DNA of 11,696 bases from Syntrophomonas sp. UBA5432 (GCA_002424365.1 DIRQ01000118.1:14706-26401); one strand, 5' to 3'. Counted from the first letter of the stretch, positions 1 through 6,472 are shown. The notes: generated from the sequence alone by a model not told the origin. Numbers and translations are program-made.

Positions 1-1
1 T

Positions 2-220
2 GTCCTGACCTCAAAAATACTGAGCGTAGATGCCCTGGTAGTTACCGCCGGTACAGCCATTGCCGGGGGATTGGCCAGTGTCATCTCACCGGCCAAACTA
101 CAAAACGCCGCTGCTACCATTGACAGTCTGGGTACTGAAGGCAAAGTAATCCGGGTTGTAGTACCTATAGCACTTATATTTACAACTGTAGCGGCAATTC
201 TAACCTTTATTTGGGCCTAA
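2..220 (+). CDS. L-lactate permease family protein, C-terminal fragment
   Basis: This is the last 72 codons of a gene entering from the left edge, ending in TAA. The visible part has a hydrophobic small-residue stretch, then an ISPAK motif followed by AAAT and a GTEGKVIR segment, and a final hydrophobic helix ending FIWA. That order (gly-rich loop, ISP, A-rich helix, G-[KT]-E-x, R, terminal membrane helix) matches the C-terminus of LldP/LctP-type lactate permeases as I remember it from E. coli LldP, which has MISPQN and GLVGKESDLFR at the same place. The family imports lactate or glycolate with protons across the cytoplasmic membrane. The gene converges on the ech operon, and a large palindrome starts 10 bases after its stop. 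The assignment rests on a short fragment, so substrate specificity is unknown. Confidence 0.65.
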   Translation, partial: VLTSKILSVDALVVTAGTAIAGGLASVISPAKLQNAAATIDSLGTEGKVIRVVVPIALIFTTVAAILTFIWA

Positions 221-230
221 TTTGAGAAAG

Positions 231-298
231 AGGTGACAGGGGACGGTTCCTGTGTCACCCCCTGCAGGGGATGACACAGGAACCGTCCCCTGTCACCT
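231..298. repeat. 68-bp near-perfect palindrome (dispersed-repeat type)
   Basis: The two 27-base arms, 231-257 and 272-298, are exact reverse complements. The centre 259-270 is itself a perfect 12-base palindrome (CCCCTGCAGGGG), so the whole element is palindromic except for one non-pairing position (258/271). The core GTGACAGGGGACGG is, from memory, a recurrent extragenic palindrome in many Firmicute genomes, of the sort mobilised by REP-associated IS200-like transposases. No transposase is in the window. It starts 10 bases after the permease stop and has no good T-run, so a role as transcript-end stabiliser is possible but not shown. Confidence 0.8.
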
Positions 299-327
299 TT
301 AATGGGCTTATAACTCAAATGTTTGAT

Positions 328-355
328 GTGAGGCGTGAGAGGTAAGGTGTGAGGG
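328..355. repeat. Four-unit degenerate heptamer tandem repeat
   Basis: Four consecutive 7-base units read GTGAGGC, GTGAGAG, GTAAGGT and GTGAGGG. They abut the left arm of the palindrome at 356-385. No coding function is apparent. The array is short and degenerate, and its association with a neighbouring palindrome resembles composite extragenic repeats. Confidence 0.6.
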
Positions 356-385
356 GGAGGGGCAGACCCGTGTGTCTGCCCCTCC
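356..385. repeat. Extragenic palindrome, GGGGCAGAC type
   Basis: Perfect 12-base arms, 356-367 and 374-385 (GGAGGGGCAGAC and its complement), enclose a 6-base loop. There is no T-run on either side, so it is not a clear terminator. It looks like a second dispersed palindromic repeat, different in sequence from the one at 231-298. Confidence 0.6.
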
Positions 386-420
386 GACCACACAACACTA
401 TTCCTAATTGCATATTTACA

Positions 421-452
421 TACAAAAAGGGCGAACACATGGGTTCGCCCTT
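421..452 (-). terminator. Rho-independent terminator of the ech operon
   Basis: Arms 427-436 and 443-452 (AAGGGCGAAC and its complement) form a 10-bp stem with a 6-base loop. On the minus strand the stem is followed by a TTTTTG run (bases 426-421). It lies 24 bases beyond the echF stop and ends the hydrogenase transcript. In the plus direction it is followed only by a weak T-poor tract. Confidence 0.8.
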
Positions 453-475
453 AAATTTCTGTTCCCCTATGATAA

Positions 476-835
476 TTATGCCTCTGGTTGTTTTTCTTCC
501 GGTTTTGGTCCTTCATAGACTTCCACGGTTTTGCTGAAAGCCGGGGTGCGCCATTGCTCTATCATTTGAATAGCTTCCTTGGGGCAATCCTCCACACAGA
601 CAGCGCAGACGATACAACGATAACCGTCCAGAGTCCAGGTTTTATTAGCCCGGTCCACCTTTATCGCATCAGCCGGACACTTCTTGCTACACAGGGTGCA
701 GAAGTTGCATTTATCAGCATCAAATTCTATATGTCCCCGGGTATGGGGATATAATATTCTTTCCTCTGCCGGATATAATCTGGTTTCCGGGCGGGAAAAC
801 AAATTCTTCATAATATTAGGTAACATAACGGCCAT
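476..835 (-). CDS. echF: Ech hydrogenase ferredoxin-like subunit EchF
   Basis: The product is a 119-residue polyferredoxin subunit that passes electrons from ferredoxin to the hydrogenase small subunit; it is homologous to NuoI of complex I. Two classic CxxCxxCxxxC[PA]-type motifs bind two [4Fe-4S] clusters: cysteines at 43, 46, 49, 53 and at 74, 77, 80, 84, the last of each set followed by Pro. The C-terminal tail is rich in Pro and Glu. A GTG lies six bases upstream at 841, but the ribosome binding site AAAGGAGG (850-843) leaves only one base before it and seven before the ATG at 835, so the ATG is preferred. The gene begins 15 bases after echE and is last in the operon, just ahead of the terminator. 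Confidence 0.92.
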   Translation of the reverse strand: MAVMLPNIMKNLFSRPETRLYPAEERILYPHTRGHIEFDADKCNFCTLCSKKCPADAIKVDRANKTWTLDGYRCIVCAVCVEDCPKEAIQMIEQWRTPAFSKTVEVYEGPKPEEKQPEA

Positions 836-850
836 TTTCACCCCTCCTTT

Positions 851-1927
851 CTATCGTTCCGTACAACTGATACAGGGGTCAATGGAAAGGGTAACAACTG
901 GTACATCAGCCATTTCACATCCTGGCAGCATTTTCAGCAATGCCGGGATATGAGCATAGGTTGGTGTCCTTACTCTCATCCGTACCAGGTTCTTAGTACC
1001 ATTGCCTTTGACATACCAAAGCACTTCACCCCGTGGTTGTTCAACTCGCTGAATAGTTTCGCCATTGGGGTTGCCCTTAACCTTAACCTGAGCCTCACCT
1101 TCAGGTAGGTGGTGTAAGGCTTCCAAGGCCAGTTCAATAGCCTGGTAAACCTCACGGGCACGTACTACTGCGCGGGCATAAGAGTCCCCGTCAGTTTCCA
1201 CTATTGGTTCAAAGCCCAGTTCACCATAAGCCTCATAGCCAGTCTGGCGCAAATCCTGGGCTACACCGCTGGCTCTTAAAACCGGACCGACAGCGCCCAG
1301 AGTAAGTGCTTCTTCTTTACTTAATACACCTATACCCACAGTTCTCTTCTTAACCGTGTAGTCTTTAAGAATAACCGGGGTAACATGATCCAGTTCGTTC
1401 TTAACTTCCAGCAAAGTTTTTTCGATTATGCTTATCTGCTCATCAGTCAAATCGCGACGAACGCCGCCGATGCAAGAAGCTGATAAAATTATGCGGTGAC
1501 CACCGGTCATTTCCATCAGATCAACGATTCTTTCCCGGATAGCCCAATATTTCATAAACAGACTTTCAAAGCCGAAGGCATCGGCTAACAGACCTAACCA
1601 TAGTAAATGACTGTGGATTCGGCTAAGCTCACTGTAAAATACCCGCAGATATTTGGCCCGAGGAGGAATCTCTACCCCCATGATATCTTCAATAGCTTCA
1701 CAATAGGTCATACCATGCATAAAACTGCATATGCCGCAAACCCTTTCCACCAGGAAAACATTCTGGGGGAAATCATTTAGCTCGCCCGCTTTTTCCAAAC
1801 CGCGGTGAATGTAGCCGATAGCCGGGGCAACACTTACTACTTTCTCATCCTCATAAGTGATGTTAAGCTGCAGGGGTTCCGGCAAAACTGGATGCTGCGG
1901 TCCAAATGGGGTAACTATTTTAGCCAT
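851..1927 (-). CDS. echE: Ech [NiFe] hydrogenase large (catalytic) subunit EchE
   Basis: This 358-residue subunit carries the NiFe active site, where protons are reduced to H2; it is homologous to NuoD. The N-terminal nickel motif RVCGIC is at residues 62-67 (Cys64 and Cys67). The C-terminal motif DPCISC is at 350-355 (Cys352 and Cys355), followed by only T-E-R and the stop. All four nickel-ligand cysteines are therefore present. The protein ends three residues after the last ligand, so there is no C-terminal extension for a maturation endopeptidase to remove. The ATG at 1927 lies inside the end of echD (8-base overlap), preceded by a weak AAAGGGGG site. Group 4 energy-converting membrane hydrogenase is a firm assignment, given the gene order around it. 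Confidence 0.95.
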   Translation of the reverse strand: MAKIVTPFGPQHPVLPEPLQLNITYEDEKVVSVAPAIGYIHRGLEKAGELNDFPQNVFLVERVCGICSFMHGMTYCEAIEDIMGVEIPPRAKYLRVFYSELSRIHSHLLWLGLLADAFGFESLFMKYWAIRERIVDLMEMTGGHRIILSASCIGGVRRDLTDEQISIIEKTLLEVKNELDHVTPVILKDYTVKKRTVGIGVLSKEEALTLGAVGPVLRASGVAQDLRQTGYEAYGELGFEPIVETDGDSYARAVVRAREVYQAIELALEALHHLPEGEAQVKVKGNPNGETIQRVEQPRGEVLWYVKGNGTKNLVRMRVRTPTYAHIPALLKMLPGCEMADVPVVTLSIDPCISCTER

Positions 1928-2303
1928 TTTTCTTAACCCCCTTTGCTGCTTTCTTCTTTTCTTTGCGGGTCATGGGATGGGGGTCAGCACCCTCTATCAT
2001 ATACAGACGACCTCCCAGGTCCACCGCAATATCAGAGATATTTACGCCAAAGAGTTCCTTTATCTCGTTTTCAACCAGGAAAGCACAGAGATACACTCCG
2101 GAAACACTGGGTAGCTGCTCCTCTTTGCCGATGGCGACTTCCAGGTTTACCAGTTCCGTTTCCCGGTCAAATGAATATATAATGCGAAACTGTTCGATTT
2201 CATCCACACAGGTAGCAGTAACGAAACGATAGCCCTCGTTAAACATCTGTTGGGTTTCATTTATTAGCTGTTCCGGGGTTATTTGCTTTGCTTCAAAACT
2301 CAT
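1920..2303 (-). CDS. echD: Ech hydrogenase subunit EchD (NuoC-like)
   Basis: The product is a 127-residue soluble subunit of the peripheral arm, homologous to NuoC (the 30-kDa subunit of complex I). The recognisable core is IKELFGVNISDI, matching the ELFG motif of this family, followed by a short MIEG-DPHP segment. The C-terminus is a very basic lysine-rich tail (KEKKKAAKGVKKNG). It has no metal-binding motif, as expected for this subunit. The ATG at 2303 has a strong GAGGAGG site seven bases upstream and overlaps the echC stop as ATGA, which indicates translational coupling. Its 3' end overlaps echE. Confidence 0.88.
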   Translation of the reverse strand: MSFEAKQITPEQLINETQQMFNEGYRFVTATCVDEIEQFRIIYSFDRETELVNLEVAIGKEEQLPSVSGVYLCAFLVENEIKELFGVNISDIAVDLGGRLYMIEGADPHPMTRKEKKKAAKGVKKNG

Positions 2304-2752
2304 TTGGCTACCTCCTCAGATTTCATCTGGGTTTTCTCCTTCAGTTTCTGCAAACCCAATACCACTCCATCGATAATAGCCTCGGGACGGGCAGCACAAC
2401 CTGGTACATAGACATCGACCGGGATAACCTTGTCCACTCCACCCAGGATGTTATAACAATTATAGAAAACCCCTCCGGTGCAGGCACAGCTTCCCACTGC
2501 CACTACCACTTTCGGTTCCGGCATCTGGTTATACAGGTTTTTAAGAACCCGGGCATTGCGCCGGTTTACACCACCGGTCACCAGCAATACGTCAGCGTGC
2601 TTGGGATTACCCGTATTAATAATGCCAAAACGCTCAATATCATAGACCGGGGTCAGGCTGGCCAGGATTTCTATGTCACAGCCATTGCAACTGCTGCAAT
2701 CATAGTGCAATACCCAGGGAGACTTCAGTTGCGATTTTTGTATTATTCCCAT
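2300..2752 (-). CDS. echC: Ech hydrogenase small subunit EchC (NuoB-like)
   Basis: The product is a 150-residue electron-transfer subunit that holds the [4Fe-4S] cluster next to the NiFe site; it is homologous to NuoB. Visible cysteines are the CSSCNGCD cluster (19, 22, 25), VGSCACTGG (89, 91) and VPGCAARPE (119). This is the layout of NuoB-type small subunits, with the final PGC-x-x-RPE motif intact. It is short compared with small subunits of uptake hydrogenases, as usual in Ech. It starts with ATG 21 bases after echB, preceded by GGGGTGA at good distance, and overlaps echD by four bases. Confidence 0.94.
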   Translation of the reverse strand: MGIIQKSQLKSPWVLHYDCSSCNGCDIEILASLTPVYDIERFGIINTGNPKHADVLLVTGGVNRRNARVLKNLYNQMPEPKVVVAVGSCACTGGVFYNCYNILGGVDKVIPVDVYVPGCAARPEAIIDGVVLGLQKLKEKTQMKSEEVAK

Positions 2753-2773
2753 AGTAAAATCACCCCATTCTCT

Positions 2774-3619
2774 TTAAATAAGATTGAAGCCCAGATTCAC
2801 CAGGCATAAAATAATGCCCACTGTCCAGGTCAACTTAACCATCCATGACCAGGTCATACGAGCACAGATATTATCAATAACCAGTTCAATAAAAAAGGCT
2901 GCCAGGGCCAGGAGCAAACCTGCCCATACAGGCTGTGCCCAGAATAGCACCACCAGGCCCAGTACCAGCACCAGTTCATACCAGTGGGTTAATTCGATGA
3001 GGGCCAGATAAGGGCCGGAATATTCGGTGGTAATCCCCTGAACCAGTTCTTGGTGCGCGTGATGACAGGTGGAAAGGTCAAAGGGGGATTTACGCATTTT
3101 TATAGTCAGTATCAACAGCACGGCCACAAACACCAGCGGCAGCGAAAAAAGTAAGGGCTCGGGCCGGGCAAAGATATCTTTTACCAGAAAGCTCTTATTC
3201 TGCAAAAACACACCTATGGCCAGCAGAATTAAGACTGGTTCATAGGAAAGCATTTGCAACAGTTCCCTTTGACTTCCTATATGACTGTAAGGAGATTTTG
3301 TGCTTAAGCCGCCCAGCACAAAACAGATGGCGGCAAAAGCCATGACAAATACGATTATCAGCAGGTCGCTTCCCAGGCAGAGCATAGCCAGGCTGGTTAT
3401 GACCAGAGCCAGATAGCCTATGGCCCATAGTACCTGGCGTTGGTTCACCAGTATTCGTTCTTTACCCAGAAGCTTACCTACATCATAAAAAGGCTGTAAC
3501 AGGGGAGGTCCCACCCTTCCCTGCATCCGGGCAGTGATAATACGGTCTATCCCGGAGAGCAGACCGCCCAGAATCGGCGCTGCAATTAAAACTAGTAAGA
3601 TAATGACCAACTCTCTCAT
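2774..3619 (-). CDS. echB: Ech hydrogenase membrane subunit EchB (NuoH-like)
   Basis: The product is a 281-residue integral membrane protein that anchors the peripheral arm and couples electron transfer to ion movement; it is homologous to NuoH/subunit 1 of complex I. It has about eight hydrophobic segments. Diagnostic loops are R-x-QGRVGPPLLQPFYD-x-GKLLGKE (residues 31-54), the SPFDLSTCHHAHQELVQG loop, and TEYSGPYLAL, the counterpart of the NuoH loop near the quinone site that is retained in hydrogenase homologues. The ATG overlaps the echA stop as ATGA and has a GGGGGTGA site upstream, so the two membrane subunits are probably translationally coupled. Confidence 0.93.
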   Translation of the reverse strand: MRELVIILLVLIAAPILGGLLSGIDRIITARMQGRVGPPLLQPFYDVGKLLGKERILVNQRQVLWAIGYLALVITSLAMLCLGSDLLIIVFVMAFAAICFVLGGLSTKSPYSHIGSQRELLQMLSYEPVLILLAIGVFLQNKSFLVKDIFARPEPLLFSLPLVFVAVLLILTIKMRKSPFDLSTCHHAHQELVQGITTEYSGPYLALIELTHWYELVLVLGLVVLFWAQPVWAGLLLALAAFFIELVIDNICARMTWSWMVKLTWTVGIILCLVNLGFNLI

Positions 3620-5568
3620 ATGACCGTCACCCCCAGCAGCATAATAATTACCATAATTGCTATCACGTTCCCTACCTTATTCAGTTTATTTTCATTAAGG
3701 GAACTGGAGAAATAGTAATTGGATAAGCTCGACTCTACCGCCTGGTCAGCGGTGGAAAGAAAAGAAGTAGAATCCAGTTCGCCGGTATTCTCTCCGCAGA
3801 GATATATCGGTCTTATGCTGGCCTTCTCCGGTTTAAACAACAGCCAGAAGGCCAGGATGGCTACGGCCAGAACCACAAACAGGGGCCAAGCGGTAAAAGC
3901 ACCTATAGTTTTGGAAGCCGTTTGGGCTACTATGGCACCCCCCTGGGTAAATAAACCGCTGGTCTTATAGGCGACCTCTACTGCCGGGGCTACCAGTTTA
4001 TTCATAATCGGAACTACAAACATGCCCAGGACAACAGCACCCAGGGCCAGTCCTCCCAGTGAAACTACATAATGGGGAGCCATTTTTTCAGGTTTCATTC
4101 GGGCTAACCCGGGTTCACCCTCCATCAGACGGCCCAGCCATTTAATCCAGAATAATGCCGTAACTGCACTGGCCAGTACAAACATTAAAGCCACCAGCGG
4201 CAACTGGGTAGATGCTTCCAGCGATGCCCATTTACCTACCAGCATTCCAAACGGCGGCAGGAACATACTGAGAACGCCGATAGCTACAATAATGGTAGTA
4301 ACCGGCATCCGATCAACCAGTCCTCCCATGTCCTCAATGTCGCGGCTGCCAATATTATGTTCAATAACCCCGGTGGAAAGGAAGAGCAGTCCTTTGGAAA
4401 CGGCGTGGAATATAATCAAAGCTATAGCTGCGCTGATAGCAACCGGAGTATTAATACCAGCACAGGCGATAATCAAGCCCAGGTTGGCGATAGTGGAATA
4501 AGCCAGGACCCTTTTGGCATTGGATTGGGTAACTGCCAGGACTGAAGCTGCCAGGAAGGTAAAAGCACCAGCTACAGCAACTAAATCACTCAGGTAAGTA
4601 CCCTGATAAGCCGGAGCCATTCTTACAACCAGATAAACCCCAGCTTTAACCATGGTGCTGGAGTGCAGCAAGGCCGACACTGGAGTAGGTGCTACCATGG
4701 CTCCAAGTAACCAGCTCTGGAAAGGCATTTGCGCCGATTTCGTGAATCCGGCAAACACCAGTAAAGCTACGGCAAATAAAACGGTACCAGTGGCACCACC
4801 AGGTAAAGCCAAAAGCGTACGAATAGCCAGCGGCTGTCCCGGGAGTGATGATGCCAGGTACACAATAGCCAGAATGAACGCTACCCCGCCCACCATATTC
4901 ATCCACAAAGCTCGGCAGGCATTGGCAACTGCTTCCTTGTCCAAATTATGGCCGATAAGTTCAAAAGAACATAAGGTGGTTACTTCCCAGAAGAAATACA
5001 ACCAGAGCAAACTGTTGGAAAACACTAAACCATTCATAGCGGCAAGGAAAATAACTAGCCAGAACATAAAGCGGGGTTGCCTTGATTTCTCTACCGGATG
5101 GTGTTCCTCATGCTCAGCAATATAGCGAACCCCGTAAATACAAATAAGCGAACCGATGATATTAATAATAAGGCTCATGATAATAGCCAGATTATCAATC
5201 ACAAAAGCTGGGTTTACAGCTGTATGTTCACCTGTAAAGAAATCAAAATAAACCAGCACCACCAGCTGGATTAAGGTAAGAACGGTGATTAAAGCGTGTT
5301 TGTTTTTTAAACCAATATAGAGTATAAGTCCTAGTAAAGCAAAATCGGCTACTGTCACCACCTGATCCCAGGAAACACCTAATATCCCGGAAGGCTGGTA
5401 ATCAAACGGCCCAATGGCCAGCAGCGCCAGAGATACTAATGCCAGCGCAATTCCAGTTATCCATGCGATTGCATTTCTTAACCCATAACTGCGCCCAAAA
5501 TAACAAAGCAGTGCTGCCAGAACCGGTAGCCAGATTGCAATAGCAATAAGGCCCTCAGCCATCTCCAA
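3616..5568 (-). CDS. echA: Ech hydrogenase antiporter-like membrane subunit EchA
   Basis: The product is a roughly 650-residue polytopic membrane protein homologous to NuoL and Mrp antiporter subunits, and the likely ion pump of the complex. Numbered from 5568, the conserved charged residues of such channels are present: Glu195 (FFWEVTTL), Lys277 (GFTKSAQMPF), Lys308 within APTPVSALLHSSTMVKAG, and Lys392 (HAVSKGLLFL). The family His after MPF is Gln here. Length is close to known EchA (about 640). The start is uncertain. GTG 5577 abuts its ribosome site; TTG 5568 has AAGGGGTGA at proper distance and is chosen; ATG 5562 is also possible. It is the first gene of the operon. Confidence 0.92.
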   Translation of the reverse strand: MEMAEGLIAIAIWLPVLAALLCYFGRSYGLRNAIAWITGIALALVSLALLAIGPFDYQPSGILGVSWDQVVTVADFALLGLILYIGLKNKHALITVLTLIQLVVLVYFDFFTGEHTAVNPAFVIDNLAIIMSLIINIIGSLICIYGVRYIAEHEEHHPVEKSRQPRFMFWLVIFLAAMNGLVFSNSLLWLYFFWEVTTLCSFELIGHNLDKEAVANACRALWMNMVGGVAFILAIVYLASSLPGQPLAIRTLLALPGGATGTVLFAVALLVFAGFTKSAQMPFQSWLLGAMVAPTPVSALLHSSTMVKAGVYLVVRMAPAYQGTYLSDLVAVAGAFTFLAASVLAVTQSNAKRVLAYSTIANLGLIIACAGINTPVAISAAIALIIFHAVSKGLLFLSTGVIEHNIGSRDIEDMGGLVDRMPVTTIIVAIGVLSMFLPPFGMLVGKWASLEASTQLPLVALMFVLASAVTALFWIKWLGRLMEGEPGLARMKPEKMAPHYVVSLGGLALGAVVLGMFVVPIMNKLVAPAVEVAYKTSGLFTQGGAIVAQTASKTIGAFTAWPLFVVLAVAILAFWLLFKPEKASIRPIYLCGENTGELDSTSFLSTADQAVESSLSNYYFSSSLNENKLNKVGNVIAIMVIIMLLGVTVI

Positions 5569-5695
5569 TATACTCACCCCTTCTGTATAGTGTGTTGCTT
5601 ATAATGCTTTGTCGTTTTCTAGTAGGGTTAACTAATGGCTGTCCTCCTTTCATGGCTAATATCCGGCTACACTTTGCTCTCGTTCACTAGCGGCC

Positions 5696-5724
5696 AGATT
5701 ATCAGCATAACCACAAAATGTCAA
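5696..5724 (-). promoter_or_regulatory. Candidate ech operon promoter
   Basis: On the minus strand a perfect TTGACA (5724-5719) is followed by TAATCT after 17 bases (5701-5696), or by the better box GATAAT (5703-5698) after 15 bases. Either would give an untranslated leader of roughly 120 bases before echA. The leader contains an orphan AAAGGAGG at 5650-5643. The -35 box lies within the palindrome at 5715-5736. This is the best sigma-A-like match in the gap, but the spacing ambiguity keeps confidence moderate. Confidence 0.5.
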
Positions 5725-5736
5725 AGATGACATTTT
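5715..5736. promoter_or_regulatory. Palindromic operator candidate over the ech -35 box
   Basis: Perfect 9-base arms, AAAATGTCA (5715-5723) and TGACATTTT (5728-5736), flank a 4-base centre. The minus-strand TTGACA box is contained in one arm. A protein bound here would block or recruit polymerase at ech. It has no T-run placement that would make it a terminator for a known gene. The regulator is not identified. Confidence 0.45.
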
Positions 5737-5777
5737 TGTCGACGCGGCATGCGGAAATAATATATTATTCGACAAAA
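5734..5777. repeat. Inverted repeat with AT-rich palindromic core
   Basis: TTTTGTCGA at 5734-5742 and its exact complement at 5769-5777 bracket a 14-base perfect palindrome of A and T (5756-5769, overlapping the right arm by one base). It overlaps the end of the operator candidate at 5715-5736. It may be a second regulator site or a melting-prone segment. No gene is seen here. Confidence 0.4.
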
Positions 5778-5843
5778 TTATTATACCAAAGGATAAGGAT
5801 AAATTAAAGATTTCACAAGAACTTAATGATTATTCAGTTGTAG

Positions 5844-5870
5844 CGGAAGCTTTTAGCTTTCGTTTTCATT
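5844..5870 (+). terminator. Terminator-like hairpin without an upstream gene
   Basis: CGGAAGCT (5844-5851) pairs with AGCTTTCG (5855-5862), giving eight pairs including one G-U and a TTT loop, followed on the plus strand by TTTTCATTATTTT. The shape is that of a weak Rho-independent terminator. No plus-strand gene with a start and ribosome site lies upstream in the window, so it may end a small RNA, attenuate the leader of the small gene at 5962, or be chance in AT-rich DNA. Confidence 0.35.
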
Positions 5871-5900
5871 ATTTTAAATGTGGAAAAAAAGAAAAAAACC

Positions 5901-5924
5901 ATAATGACAAAGCCATGTCATTAT
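5901..5924. promoter_or_regulatory. Inverted repeat upstream of the first small gene
   Basis: Perfect 9-base arms, ATAATGACA (5901-5909) and TGTCATTAT (5916-5924), are separated by six bases and lie 38 bases ahead of the GTG start at 5962. Possible -10 boxes follow directly: TATGAT at 5932-5937, or TGaTATATA at 5934-5942. The position suits an operator. It shares TGACA/TGTCA with the ech palindrome but in opposite half-site order, so a common regulator is not implied. Confidence 0.4.
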
Positions 5925-5961
5925 CATTAGATATGATATATACAAATAGGGGGTGTCAGAT

Positions 5962-6174
5962 GTGACCATAAAAGTGGAGACATACGATTTTAATCTGGTT
6001 GTAGCCTGTTTATGGCAGGTGGATAATAAACAGTGGAAGGGGGTCATAAATAACGAATTTAACGCTGGCGATTTAAACATCATAAAAACCGAAAAAGCTA
6101 TTCTTCTTTTTCGGAAAGATCCTGCTGGGCCTGCTCAACCTTCCAGCGGAAGTAGTCTAACAGCTCATTTATAA
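5962..6174 (+). CDS. Small protein of unrecognised family, copy 1
   Basis: The predicted product has 70 residues and no known function. Residues 1-53 align without gaps to the product of the gene at 6605-6787. Shared positions include Ile3, Val5, Asp9-Phe10, Val13-Val14, Trp18, Trp25, Gly27-Val28, Ile41 and Ile47-Leu48-Leu49 (14 identities by eye, plus many similar residues). It has no signal peptide or membrane helix, and the pattern suggests a small soluble beta-rich fold. GTG 5962 is chosen because AGGGGG (5948-5953) precedes it by eight bases; the earlier in-frame GTG at 5953 overlaps that site. After residue 53 the frame runs 77 bases into the 3' end of the convergent XRE gene, giving a Pro/Ser/Gly-rich tail that copy 2 lacks. 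Confidence 0.6.
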   Translation: MTIKVETYDFNLVVACLWQVDNKQWKGVINNEFNAGDLNIIKTEKAILLFRKDPAGPAQPSSGSSLTAHL

Positions 6175-6472
6175 TCTCAGTTTTTTTATCTGCGGGTAGG
6201 GGAGTCGAGCGCAATAATTGATTAATTTCACTAATCATTTCAGTATAAGCCGGAATCTCATTATTATTACCCTTATAATTTCCCAGCAAAAAATCAGTGC
6301 TTACCTGGAAACAGGCAGCAATCTGTAACAGGGTTTCATGATCCGGCTTGCGGGTACCATTTTCATAACTGGCAATAGTAGACCGTCCTACCCCCAGTAG
6401 ACGTGCTAAGTCAGCTTGACTCATACCTCGCTTAACTCGTAAATTTTTTAGAATATTAGCAAAGTTATTCAT
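6098..6472 (-). CDS. XRE-family (Cro/CI-type HTH) transcriptional regulator
   Basis: The product is a 124-residue DNA-binding protein. Residues 6-63 form a typical HTH_3 domain: RGMSQADLARLLGV, then the recognition helix region GRSTIASYENGTRKP, then TLLQIAACFQVSTDFLLG. The C-terminal 55 residues are charged and predicted helical (NELLDYFRWKVEQ), possibly for dimerisation. The overall plan resembles short SinR-like or phage-repressor-like proteins. ATG 6472 has no ribosome binding site but sits seven bases after a perfect extended -10 box, so the mRNA is probably leaderless. The gene is convergent with and overlaps copy 1 of the small-protein pair, and divergent from copy 2. Its own first codons contain an 11-mer shared with the intergenic palindrome. 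Confidence 0.9.
   Translation of the reverse strand: MNNFANILKNLRVKRGMSQADLARLLGVGRSTIASYENGTRKPDHETLLQIAACFQVSTDFLLGNYKGNNNEIPAYTEMISEINQLLRSTPLPADKKTEIINELLDYFRWKVEQAQQDLSEKEE
6452..6462 (-). promoter_or_regulatory. Intragenic half-operator in the XRE gene start
   Basis: On the minus strand, codons 4-7 of the regulator contain TTGCTAATATT, the same 11-mer that forms the left part of the intergenic palindrome at 6537-6553, about 88 bases away. The second half of the palindrome is not conserved here. Binding inside the gene just downstream of its promoter would be a simple way to repress itself. This is inferred from repetition only. Confidence 0.4.

Noticed and set aside
217..537. Open frames through the repeat cluster on both strands (217-438 minus, 349-537 plus)
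   Set aside because: They consist of translated palindromes and terminator sequence, and the second runs into echF antisense.
5555..5653. Minus-strand 32-codon ORF in the echA leader (ATG at 5653)
   Set aside because: There is no ribosome binding site upstream of its ATG, the sequence is unremarkable, and it ends inside echA in another frame.
5719..5808. Plus-strand 29-codon ORF starting within the ech operator palindrome
   Set aside because: It has no ribosome binding site and overlaps promoter and palindromes.
5711..5965. Plus-strand frame open from 5711 whose TGA overlaps the GTG start at 5962
   Set aside because: The overlap looks like translational coupling, but the only ATG starts in this frame (5915 and later) have no ribosome site and give 16 residues or fewer. 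The frame also contains two hairpins.
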